64,000 nt of DNA from Desulfonema magnum (GTDB lineage Bacteria > Desulfobacterota > Desulfobacteria > Desulfobacterales > 4be13): positions 1,674,001-1,738,000 of the forward strand of contig NZ_CP061800.1 in NCBI RefSeq assembly GCF_017377395.1, in the 5' to 3' direction. The position numbers and the translations under genes were made by a program. Numbering within the stretch: position 1 is the stretch's first letter; every line of letters begins with the position of its first letter. The notes beneath the pieces were generated by a model that did no database searches, had not been told where the DNA came from, and was given only the letters and a program-made list of their open reading frames with translations. This document shows positions 35,101 through 42,300 of this stretch, in pieces.

Positions 35101-35938
35101 TCATCACCTTCCGCAGTGCCTGCGAGTCCCTGCCTTCCCAACTGTTGTTTACGATCTTTGCCCCTTTTTCCATAGCATAATACAAGGCTCTGATGGCATC
35201 CGAAGTGAAACCGAACCCGTCCGCATCCATAAACTTCAGCGCCATGATCTTCGCAGACGGACACACGGACACAATGGTTCCGGCCACATGCGTGCCATGG
35301 CCCAGATCATCGGACGGGTCCCCGTCATCGCTTACAAAATTGTAGCCATGGACATCGTTTTTGTCTCCCGGTTTCGGGTTCTCCCACATCTTGTCCTTCA
35401 ATACCGGGTGCATATAATCCACGCCGGAGTCAATAACCGCCACGATGACATCTTTCAGCATTTTTCCCTCTGCGAATGCCCATGCTTCGGGGGCGTCAAT
35501 ATCTGCATCGGCAGTTCCGCCGGTCTGTCCCGTGTTGTTCAGGCCCCACCGGTTCGGATCCGCATCTATGGAATAAATCCGGTAATTCGGCTCAATATAG
35601 CTGATATACGGGCGGGTCACGCCGGTGGCATACGACACCGACCCGGTCAGCAGCCACAACTGCGTCCGCCAGCTCGGGCTTCCCCATATCAGCCGGGCAT
35701 CAGCGTTTTGAAGGTCGATCACATTCTCAACGCCCAGCTCCTTCTTCAGCGCCCTCAGATCATCCGGGTCAGCCGCCGAAATGTCCAGTTCTACAATCAC
35801 CTCGCCCTTGGCGCACTCCTTGCCGTCAATAAAAATGGTCTCTCTGGCAGCGGCCTCCCCCGTGAACTGAAACATCACAGTCATCACCATTGCCAGAGCC
35901 AGCTTCGCCAGCCCTATGCTCTCAAAAAATTTTTTCAT
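32114..35938 (-). CDS. Secreted subtilase (S8) with thrombospondin-3, cohesin and dockerin modules
   Basis: A 1274-residue exported serine protease. Signal peptide 1-32; propeptide-like segment to about 130. The catalytic domain (about 140-405) has Asp170 (VIDSGVD), His214 (GHGTHVAG), Asn295 (GAGNSG) and Ser363 (GTSMAAAH). Beta-sandwich domains lie at about 410-760. Next come Ca-binding TSP3-like repeats (DSDGDGLPD, DYDNDGLTD, DTDDDGWTD), a cohesin-like domain (about 830-950), a linker and a dockerin-like pair (DASRIARYAAG, DVNGDGEITGLDASRVARYV). A second cohesin-like domain starts at about 1160. AAAGGAGAG precedes the ATG. A protein with both cohesin and dockerin could assemble with itself or with the dockerin protease at 990; that is inference. 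Confidence 0.9.
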   Translation of the reverse strand: MKKFFESIGLAKLALAMVMTVMFQFTGEAAARETIFIDGKECAKGEVIVELDISAADPDDLRALKKELGVENVIDLQNADARLIWGSPSWRTQLWLLTGSVSYATGVTRPYISYIEPNYRIYSIDADPNRWGLNNTGQTGGTADADIDAPEAWAFAEGKMLKDVIVAVIDSGVDYMHPVLKDKMWENPKPGDKNDVHGYNFVSDDGDPSDDLGHGTHVAGTIVSVCPSAKIMALKFMDADGFGFTSDAIRALYYAMEKGAKIVNNSWEGRDSQALRKVMTKAQQRGKLMVAGAGNSGSDNDAAPHYPSGYDLDNIISVAATDHNDDLAVFSNYGAGSVDLAAPGEKIYSTMPGGGFEYKDGTSMAAAHVSGVAALVWALEPEMRYSQVKQRLRYSVDPVSVLDEKVVMDGRLNAYKSLRDFTSIPMTFDNWNKLNSGNWEETAEGIKIYGSAYRGCGTFIHSETIYNFKDSETLIKWKPDSTRYACFAVRLHDVVTTYPFTTHHSWSGSIVVSSDVWYYSRIKVNSDKTYVMVTSEDDYDISGGNVIRWDAGTLSDEAWNTAKKTSLRAGFFDNYQGTGVYMIIGEVKTNAVPVEIEWTDSAFYNFESSSEIPPEFGFEDGWAIDDSGYESSKALYMFANQSSSLTLDATDAVLISFRAKYSAASEYDYFRFSIDGRSATGISRTGVWSDTLTFVVPDGAKTFEWRYSEDTRYSGQSNGSSVWIDDIEIKWNTGDSDGDGLPDAWEQKYFGDIITSDGTGDYDNDGLTDSQEYSLGTDPTNTDTDDDGWTDFQEYKMFTDPNDPNDHPNPPLDPGVIEVCSGVTVSVPLVLSNVENIGIEGVDVKVKFDENVLVATGATLSGSVLEGKGYEITSQVRDGGEITATVFANGDLFPGSGIVMNLEFYVVGELGDTAELTLARAKLNESDISAEVGSVEVVECPPYYEISGTVRYYSDDALISNVLMELDGAKSDSVTTGTEGEYSFSVSREPADYTVTAYKNDHFGGLGGVDASRIARYAAGFSDVEFDCYQMVAADVNGDGEITGLDASRVARYVAGKINYLNEEDTHWVFVPTPDTPTMAGICHDWPPIAYTSERTYSPLNSDKTGQDFMAVRLGDVTGNWSDEPVRTKRRARSGCEAEAVPGSVLTIPVVLSQDMAIEGIDIKLTYDADVLELTGATLAGGILEYEGYALLTGTEDGEATLVISAADRTFTGSGETVFLSFDVIGKSGNTSAVSLTKFECNEEAAVGGFQLRDRVCQEIRLNVDDGGSDNVTH

Positions 35939-36039
35939 GACAAACTCTCCTTTAACCTTTTAATTACTGTTTAACATTGTGAAACTTCGCCTCAGATCTG
36001 GTTTGAATACATAAATCATTTTTTGGTGATCACCTCCTT

Positions 36040-36490
36040 TCTGTCTTTTATTTATCGGAAAAAAGAACAGGGAAAGGGGATAAGAAAGGGAAAAAAACTT
36101 CCCTTTCTTATCCTTTTTCCTTGTACTTTTTTTGATCGACATGGTTTAAAAAATTGTCGGAAATAAGTACAGGGAAAGGATATAAGAAAAGAAAAAAAAC
36201 TTCCTTTTCTTATCTGACTTCCTTGTACATGTGCAGACGGACATGCTTCAAAAAATTGTCGGAAATAAGTACAGGGAAAGGAGATAAGAAAAGGAAAAAA
36301 ACTTCCTTTTCTTATCTGACTTCCTTGTACATGTACAGACGGACATGCTTCAAAAAATTGTCGGAAAAAAATTAAAAAAATTGTTTTTTATTTGTATTCC
36401 TCAACAATTACAAGAAAATAGGATAAGAAAGGGAAAAAACTTCCCCTTCTTATCCCCTTTCCTTGTACTTTTTTCAGACGGACATGCTTC
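36040..36490. repeat. Tandem hairpin repeats, about 104-bp unit, four copies
   Basis: Each unit reads roughly GTACAGGGAAAGG, ATAAGAAAAGGAAAAAAACT, TCCTTTTCTTATC, CTTCCTTGTAC and a spacer CAGACGGACATGCTTCAAAA, ATTGTCGGAAA. The second and third units (36156 and 36257) are nearly identical; the first and fourth are diverged. The arms are fully complementary, so each folds into a long stem. A single related hairpin is at 50030-50083. Confidence 0.75.
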
Positions 36491-36500
36491 AAAAATTTGT

Positions 36501-36576
36501 CATCTGCACGGATTAATAAACAAGGATTAAAAAATGGGCTTGTGTAAATCCTTGCTTATCACTAATCCATGTAGAT
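36501..36576. repeat. Interspersed palindrome, GGATTAGTGATAAG family, copy 3
   Basis: CATCTGCACGGATTA faces TAATCCATGTAGATG with inner AACAAGGATT/AATCCTTGCTTATC arms. It has the same ends as 772-844. Confidence 0.65.
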
Positions 36577-36700
36577 GGACGGACATGGTTTGAAAATAAT
36601 TCTTCTGTCCGAACCCTGATTAAAGGATTCGGGGATTTTCATGATTCAGGTCTTCCTGTCAAAACAGATGGTTAATCCTGACAATCTTTTAATCCTTTAA

Positions 36701-36859
36701 GCTGGATTCGGACAATATGAAAAAATAACAGATATCTGGGATGAAATAAAAGAATCAAAGGAACTGGAGCTAATATCAGATGAAGAAGAGAAAGTCCTGC
36801 TGAACAGGCTGGCAAGCTACAGGGCAAATCCGTATTTTGCCGAAGATTGGATAAACTGA
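36701..36859 (+). pseudogene. Relic of an addiction-module antitoxin (Unstab_antitox-like)
   Basis: A frame with no start codon reads YEKITDIWDEIKESKELELI, SDEEEKVLLNRLASYRANP and YFAEDWIN, then stop. The IWD-x-I...E-x-x-LL-x-x-L-x-x-Y-x-x-NP pattern is that of small putative addiction-module proteins (PF09720). An in-frame stop precedes it immediately. Confidence 0.6.
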
Positions 36860-36911
36860 AAGAGGATGCTTATGACAGCACAAACAGGGCACAATATCCT
36901 GATCTTAAAAC

Positions 36912-36940
36912 TTGCTTTTATCCGGATAACCTGTTATAAA
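36912..36940 (+). promoter_or_regulatory. Promoter with palindromic operator, KilA-N gene 1
   Basis: TTGCTT (36912-36917) and TATAAA (36935-36940) are 17 bases apart. The spacer begins with the perfect 12-bp palindrome TTATCCGGATAA (36918-36929), well placed for a repressor. The same arrangement is repeated at 37721-37749. Confidence 0.65.
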
Positions 36941-37002
36941 CGCTTTTAATTTTATAAGAAGCGGGCCGCGGGATGGGCCAACATCCGACGACCCTGATCA
37001 TT

Positions 37003-37037
37003 AACCAAACCTAAAGCAGAAGGAGGTTTGATTTATG
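37003..37037 (+). promoter_or_regulatory. Shine-Dalgarno-sequestering hairpin, KilA-N gene 1
   Basis: CAAACCT upstream is complementary to AGGTTTG, which includes the ribosome site AGAAGGAGG. Folding would hide the site. The arms are conserved in the second gene's leader. Confidence 0.5.
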
Positions 37038-37664
37038 ACTGAAAAGTCATTACCACAAACGAAAGACGAAAATCAAGCTTTGTCATTCAACGGAATGGAA
37101 ATTCGGGAAGATAAGGAACTGGGCATGGTCTCGCTGACTGATATCTGGAAGGCAGCTAAGGGAAGCAAAAACCAAGCTCCTGCTCAATGGCTAAATCTGC
37201 CGAGGGCAAAATTCTTCATCAGGGACTTGTTGAATGAAGGAACGTATATTCATAAATATAACAGGCAGTATTTGACACTGGCTCGCGGAAGGGCCGGAAC
37301 ATGGGCGCATAAAAAAGTTGCTGAAGAATACAAGCGTTACTTGAAATTCGGGAGAAATACAAAGCAAAAAGAAGCTGAAATAAAGAAGGAGCTTATAAGC
37401 CAGTTAAGGAGAAAGTTTGGTGAGAACCAGGTAAAAGCCGAAGTGAAGACGGATGCCGGATATGTGGATATCGTAACTCCCAAACAAATCATCGAAGTAA
37501 AAAATGCCAAGGACTGGAAAGGCGCATTGGGGCAGGTTTTGGCTTACAGTGTGTTTTTTGAGAACAAGTCTTCAAGAATTCATCTTTTTGGAAATAAGAA
37601 CAAAGAATTATGGACGGTTATCAGAGATGTCTGCGGCAGGTTTGATGTGATGGTTTCAGGATAA
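37035..37664 (+). CDS. KilA-N domain protein with C-terminal PD-(D/E)XK-like domain
   Basis: Residues 15-105 form a KilA-N DNA-binding domain (VSLTDIWKAAKGSKNQAPAQ, then WLNLPRAKFFI and GTWAHKKVAEEY). Residues 120-205 form a restriction-endonuclease-like core with DAGYVDIVTPKQIIEVKN (D...E-x-K) and QVLAYSVFF. KilA-N proteins are typical of phages and plasmids; with a nuclease end this may be a site-specific endonuclease or a defence effector. The start ATG 37035 follows AGAAGGAGGTTTGATTT. The leader is duplicated before the next gene. Confidence 0.8.
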   Translation: MTEKSLPQTKDENQALSFNGMEIREDKELGMVSLTDIWKAAKGSKNQAPAQWLNLPRAKFFIRDLLNEGTYIHKYNRQYLTLARGRAGTWAHKKVAEEYKRYLKFGRNTKQKEAEIKKELISQLRRKFGENQVKAEVKTDAGYVDIVTPKQIIEVKNAKDWKGALGQVLAYSVFFENKSSRIHLFGNKNKELWTVIRDVCGRFDVMVSG

Positions 37665-37720
37665 CAGGCTATGAGCCAATCTGAGGATAGCCTGGCAGTT
37701 CGTTAAGGGTAAAATCGAGA

Positions 37721-37749
37721 TTGCTTTTATCCGGATAACCTGTTATAAA
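37721..37749 (+). promoter_or_regulatory. Promoter with palindromic operator, KilA-N gene 2
   Basis: TTGCTT (37721-37726), then palindrome TTATCCGGATAA (37727-37738), then TATAAA (37744-37749) with the same 17-base spacing as the first gene. The following leader (about 100 nt) also matches, including a GGGATG/CATCC stem. Confidence 0.65.
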
Positions 37750-37846
37750 TGCTTTTAACTCTGTAAGAAGCGGGCCGAGGGATGGGAGTAACATCCGCTA
37801 CGGCCCTGATCATTAACCAAACCTAAAGGACAAAGGAGGTTTGATC

Positions 37847-38584
37847 ATGATTAAAAAGGCATTACCACAAACGGGAAACAAAAATCAAGCGTTGTCATTT
37901 GACGGGGTGGATATCCGAGAAGATCATGACAATGAAATGATCTCATTGACTGATCTTTGGAAGGCGGCCGGAGGGGATAAAAACAGAGCTCCTGCTCAAT
38001 GGCTAAAGCTACCGGGAACGAAAGCATTCATCAAAGCTCTTGAAAAACAAATTGTTAAAATATCCCACAGTTTGTTGAAATCTCGTGGAAGATTAGGTAC
38101 TTTTGCACACTGGCAAATTGCTCTGGCCTATGCAAAGTATCTGTCCCCTGAGCTTCACCTTCATGTGAACGAAGTTTACATGCGCTATCGGACAGGTGAC
38201 ATCACCCTTGCCGATGAAATTCTGGAAAAGGCCTCGACTGAAAACCAGGAATGGCTGGCTCAGAAAGCCCTCAGCACAGTTCACCGAAACAAACTGACCG
38301 GCACGCTGAAGAAACACGGCGTACATGGCCCGTTTAATTTTGCAAAATGCACGAACAACACTTACAGAGGACTTTATAACAGAACCGCCAGACAGCTTAA
38401 AGCCGATAAAAACCTGCCTGCAAAGGTCAATCTGAGAGAACACATGGACACGGATGAACTGATTACCGTTGGTTTTACTGAAATGGTGACAAGAAAGGAC
38501 ATTGAGAAACGGGATGTCCAGGGAAACACCCCCTGCGCCAATTCATGTCTGAAAATGGCGAAAAAGGTTTCCACTATGCTTTAA
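37847..38584 (+). CDS. KilA-N domain protein
   Basis: A 245-residue protein. The N-terminal KilA-N domain is close to that of the gene at 37035 (KALPQTGNKNQALSFDGVDI, ISLTDLWKAAGGDKNRAPAQ, WLKLPGTKAFI, GTFAHWQIALAYAKYLSPEL). The C-terminal half differs and has no nuclease core: HRNKLTGTLKKHGVHGPFNF and NRTARQLKADKNLP, a pattern known from phage antirepressor-like proteins. The two genes may thus act as effector and regulator sharing one operator. ATG 37847 is preceded by AAAGGAGGTTTGATC. Confidence 0.8.
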   Translation: MIKKALPQTGNKNQALSFDGVDIREDHDNEMISLTDLWKAAGGDKNRAPAQWLKLPGTKAFIKALEKQIVKISHSLLKSRGRLGTFAHWQIALAYAKYLSPELHLHVNEVYMRYRTGDITLADEILEKASTENQEWLAQKALSTVHRNKLTGTLKKHGVHGPFNFAKCTNNTYRGLYNRTARQLKADKNLPAKVNLREHMDTDELITVGFTEMVTRKDIEKRDVQGNTPCANSCLKMAKKVSTML

Positions 38585-38660
38585 AAACCCGGTAAGCAGC
38601 CCGGGTCTGTTCTGGAAATTTTCAGAATTGACCCAGCAGAAAGAGACATGGGAAAAGCTT

Positions 38661-39211
38661 ATGGATGTGACTATCGAATATGAAAAAGATTTCTATTTCT
38701 GGCTGATGAAAAATGCCAGTTTGCTTCGTGAGAAAAAATTCTCAGAAATTGACGCTGAACACATTGCGGAGGAACTCGAAGCCATGGGCAGAAGCGAGAA
38801 GAGAGAACTGGTAAGCCGCCTGACTGTTTTGCTTGCCCATCTTCTGAAATGGAGATTTCAAGCAGTGAAAAGGTCAAGAAGCTGGAAAAATTTGGTGGTG
38901 TTCTAAAACTGGACTTGCCCCGATATTTGCCAAATTGATTCAATGGGTTAAAAAGTTTAAGTCCAGTTTTAGAACACTACCGGAAAAATACCATACTGAC
39001 CCAGCGTATTGATATCGAAGAATTTATTGAAGACAGTCCGAGCCTGCGCTATGAAATTGAAAAGAAGATAAACAAAGCTTATGAGAAAGCTAAATTAAGC
39101 GCTGAAGATGAGACGGGAATTGATAAGAAGCATTTCCCCAAAACCTGTCCTTTTCCCTTCGATCAGATATTGGACAGAAACTTTTTTCCAGAACAGGAGG
39201 AAAATATCTGA
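38661..39211 (+). pseudogene. DUF29 gene interrupted by a 90-bp MITE
   Basis: DUF29 sequence runs from ATG 38661 (YEKDFYFWLMKNASLLREKK, HIAEELEAMGRSEKRELVSR, LLAHLLKWRFQA) to RSRSWKN at 38891. It resumes after the insert with TILTQRIDIEEFIEDSPSLR to the stop at 39209-39211. Taking out 90 bp and one 8-bp duplication restores a 150-codon frame of normal DUF29 length. As it stands translation ends at 38904-38906. Confidence 0.82.
38892..38981. mobile_element. MITE, 90 bp, 8-bp target duplication
   Basis: The ends GGTGGTGTTCTAAAACTGG and CCAGTTTTAGAACACTACC extend to about 22 of 23 complementary bases. GGAAAAAT is present on both sides (38884-38891 and 38982-38989). It has no coding capacity. 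Its position inside a DUF29 frame makes the boundaries certain to within a base or two. Confidence 0.88.
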
Positions 39212-39393
39212 GTCAGATCCAGTTTCAAGTTTTTAGCTTTTAGCCTTCGGCTTTTAGTTTCGAATTTTCAGTTTCCTGGATGATGTACGGATTCGGGACG
39301 CGAAGCGTCCCTTCTGCATCCCCACGCGAAGCGTGGGAATGAGATCGCTGAGGTTTTTTCAATTCTCAATTCTCAATTCTCAATTCTCAATTA
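39212..39393. repeat. Short tandem repeats before the CHAT gene end
   Basis: TTTTAGC/TTTAGTTTC-like AT repeats (39230-39275), a hairpin GGGACGCGAAGCGTCCC, its relative CCCACGCGAAGCGTGGG, and five tandem AATTCTC units (about 39359-39392) reach directly to the stop codon of the minus-strand gene. Confidence 0.55.
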
Positions 39394-42300
39394 TTACTTC
39401 CAATTGCCAATGAGGAGAAACGGGGACCAATAGCCCGGGTGTCGGTAGCGAGAACCGGAGATGAATTTTTTCTGGGCATTTTGCAATGCTTTGGCTTTTG
39501 AGATATTCCGCGTTCTGAGGTTCCGGTAAAACTCCGTGATCATTTCGCACGCTGCCTTATCCGCCACAGACCACAGCGTGGCAACTGCGCTTCTCGCCCC
39601 GGCTTTTACTGCAACACCTGCAAGACCCAATGCTGCCCGCTCATTACCGAGAGCGGTCTGGCACGCGTTCAGCGTGAGCAACTGCACGGGCTGTTCCCGG
39701 AATCTCCCGTAACCAATAAGCTTCTCAAGCCCATCCATTGTCAGCCTGCCGTTATACGTCTCCAGATAAGTATCCTTTGGCGTGCCGCCGAATACCCCGT
39801 GTGTCGCCATAATCACAACCGCATATTCATTGGTTCTGAATTCCCGTGTGAGATTATCAATGGTAAACTCCCTGTCCAGCAGCCCTGTGCAGTTTCCCAT
39901 TATTTCCTGTATATTTTCCCATGATTCTCTGACTCCGGGTAAACGCGGGGCAGCTTCCTGGGAAAGTCCGTTAAAGAGAATCCGAGTATTTTTCAAATCT
40001 GCCTGCCCGGGACCAACAAGCGTGACACCGGGAATGGTTGCCAGCGCATATTTCTCAATCAGGAAACGCTCCCCGTCGTGCAGGGCTGAAAACGGTATCA
40101 CACGGAGTGCGCCGTCCGGCACGATAATCAGCGTATCAATTTCCCGGGCCATCAGTTCGTCTTCAATGGGACGTATCAGCCAGTTATAAAGGTCTTTTGC
40201 ATACGGTTTGAATCGCCGGGAACGCTTTTCCAGCCGTTTTCGAAACCGCCCTGCCCATTGCCTGAGTTTCTCGGAATCATCTGAAACATTATTTTGCGTT
40301 GCCCATCTTCTCATACCTTCGGAATCAACAGAAACATTAAACTGTTTTATAACGTCGGGCAGCGTCAGTAATAACGCCAGCCGATCCGGCAAGGGAATCG
40401 GATAAACCAGGGCGGTATGAGGGGGGGTGCGATCCATGACGGTCCTTTTTTTCTCCATTGCTGTCACGCATTCGTCCTGATAAAAATCCTGCAATTCGGC
40501 TCTTTTTAAAAGCTCCATGGTGTCCCTGGCCTTTTTCAGCTTCTCCCCAGATGCCGGGGAAGTCTCCGCCTGTTTCAGCAGCAAATCTGCAAGTCCGAGA
40601 TAAACCGGTTTGACTTTTTCGTAAAATATCCCCCGGGTGTCACGAAATCCTGTAAAGAATTCCCCGCGAACAGGCGTGAGCGTCTCTGTGGCATTTTTAT
40701 AAGCCTCAATTGCGTTATCAATATCTCCCACAGCCCTGAAGACTCTCCCCGACTGCCACTGCCAGAGATACAGCAATTCAGGAGAATCCGTGTGTTGAGC
40801 AAAAAATATGGCGCGGCGGGTCAGCGTGATCGCCTCAGAATAATTCTCCTCTGTTTCATACAATTGCCCCAAATATCCGTTGGCATAAGATGCCATGCGG
40901 CTGTCTTTCAGGAGTTCGGCGATCTGCTTTGCCTCGTTTAACGCGTCCGATGCAATCTCGATGACGCGGGGGACAGGGGGGTTCTCACGGATTTTTTGAA
41001 TCAGCAGGCTTAATGAAATCAAATCCGCTGCTTTGTCATGAGAATCCGGCAGCCTCCTGATTTGCAGCAGCGCATGATTCAACTTTGTGATGATATCTTC
41101 CGGGTCCCGGTTCAGAACTCTCACACGAAGCATGTTGAGCAAAAGCTTTGATTTCAGGCTGTCATTGTCCGAAGATTCAATTTGTTCAAGGCTTTCCTCA
41201 TAAACCATCATGGCCTCCTGATACTCTCCGCGAACCGCAAGAAAATTTCCCTTGTTGTTTAAAACGCTTGCCAGAATATGAGGATTTTTCGCCATGCGAG
41301 CCGTTTTCACGGCTTTCTCTATATAATTCTTTGCTTCTTCCGTATTTCCGAGACAAAGATAATGATCCCCGAGTATGCTGAAAAATAAGGCTTTGTGAGA
41401 AGGGACGCGGCTTTTCTTAATAACAGGCAGCGACTTCGCAAGAAGAGACAATGCATTCTGATAATGCCCGATTGCCTGATAAGCCTTTACCCGATATAAC
41501 AGCGAATGCAGAGAGGCATCTGGCTCCTCATCTGAAAAAGAGAACGGTTCATTCTCGGAACGCACGATATTTTCAAACTCGCCTTTCCGCCAGAATTCAT
41601 TGGAATCCATGCCTTCAAAAGCAAATGGCGGACTTGCCAGGAAATCATCAGGAGAACTGGGAATGCCGTCCCGGGCCGCGATGACAAATCTGCCAACCTC
41701 TTCTCCTGATCGCTGCATACAGGGGGGTTTCATCCACGTTGCCGCGTCCGTAAAATCAGACGGCAGAACGGTCAGACCGCTGCTGATATCCGCTTCCGGT
41801 GATTCGATTCTCACTGAGCCGTCAATGCCAAATTCCGAGGACGCGTCTAATATCGTGTCCGAGGACTGAATAAAATGATCCGCGGTGATACGGATGCTGC
41901 CGCCTTTTCCTTCATATGCTTTGGCGTGGATGTTGCTGTGATTCAGCGTCATAAACGCGGGATCAGCGATGTTGATATCGCCCGCGTCATCTGCCCCGCC
42001 TTTGACGCTGGTGGTGATGTTTCCATTGGAGAGACGGATGCTTTCAACGGTGTTTATTGCTATTTTACCGCCGCCTCCGTTTTCAGCTTTGGTTGAGATG
42101 ATGCCGTCCTCGGAAATTGTCAGGTTTTGGCTTTCCATGGAAATCACTCCCGCATCCCCCGCGTTATCTTCCTTGCCCAGTGATGCCACAGCGATGACGC
42201 TGGGATTTCCTGCTTCATTCTTCCCTGAAAGATGAACAGATTCGGAGGCGTAAATTGTCACATCTCCGCCTTTTCCCTGGCCTTCGGTGTAACTGCCGAT

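Larger units (their letters stand above)
35939..37034. other. Tandem-hairpin region with antitoxin relic and KilA-N leader
   Basis: Bases 36040-36500 are tandem hairpins, 36501-36576 another palindrome, and 36701-36859 an antitoxin relic. Bases 36905-37034 are the leader of the first KilA-N gene. Confidence 0.6.

Noticed and set aside
34970..35974. Plus-strand 334-codon frame
   Set aside because: It lies antisense within the subtilase gene, has no recognisable motifs and mirrors codon bias of the real gene.
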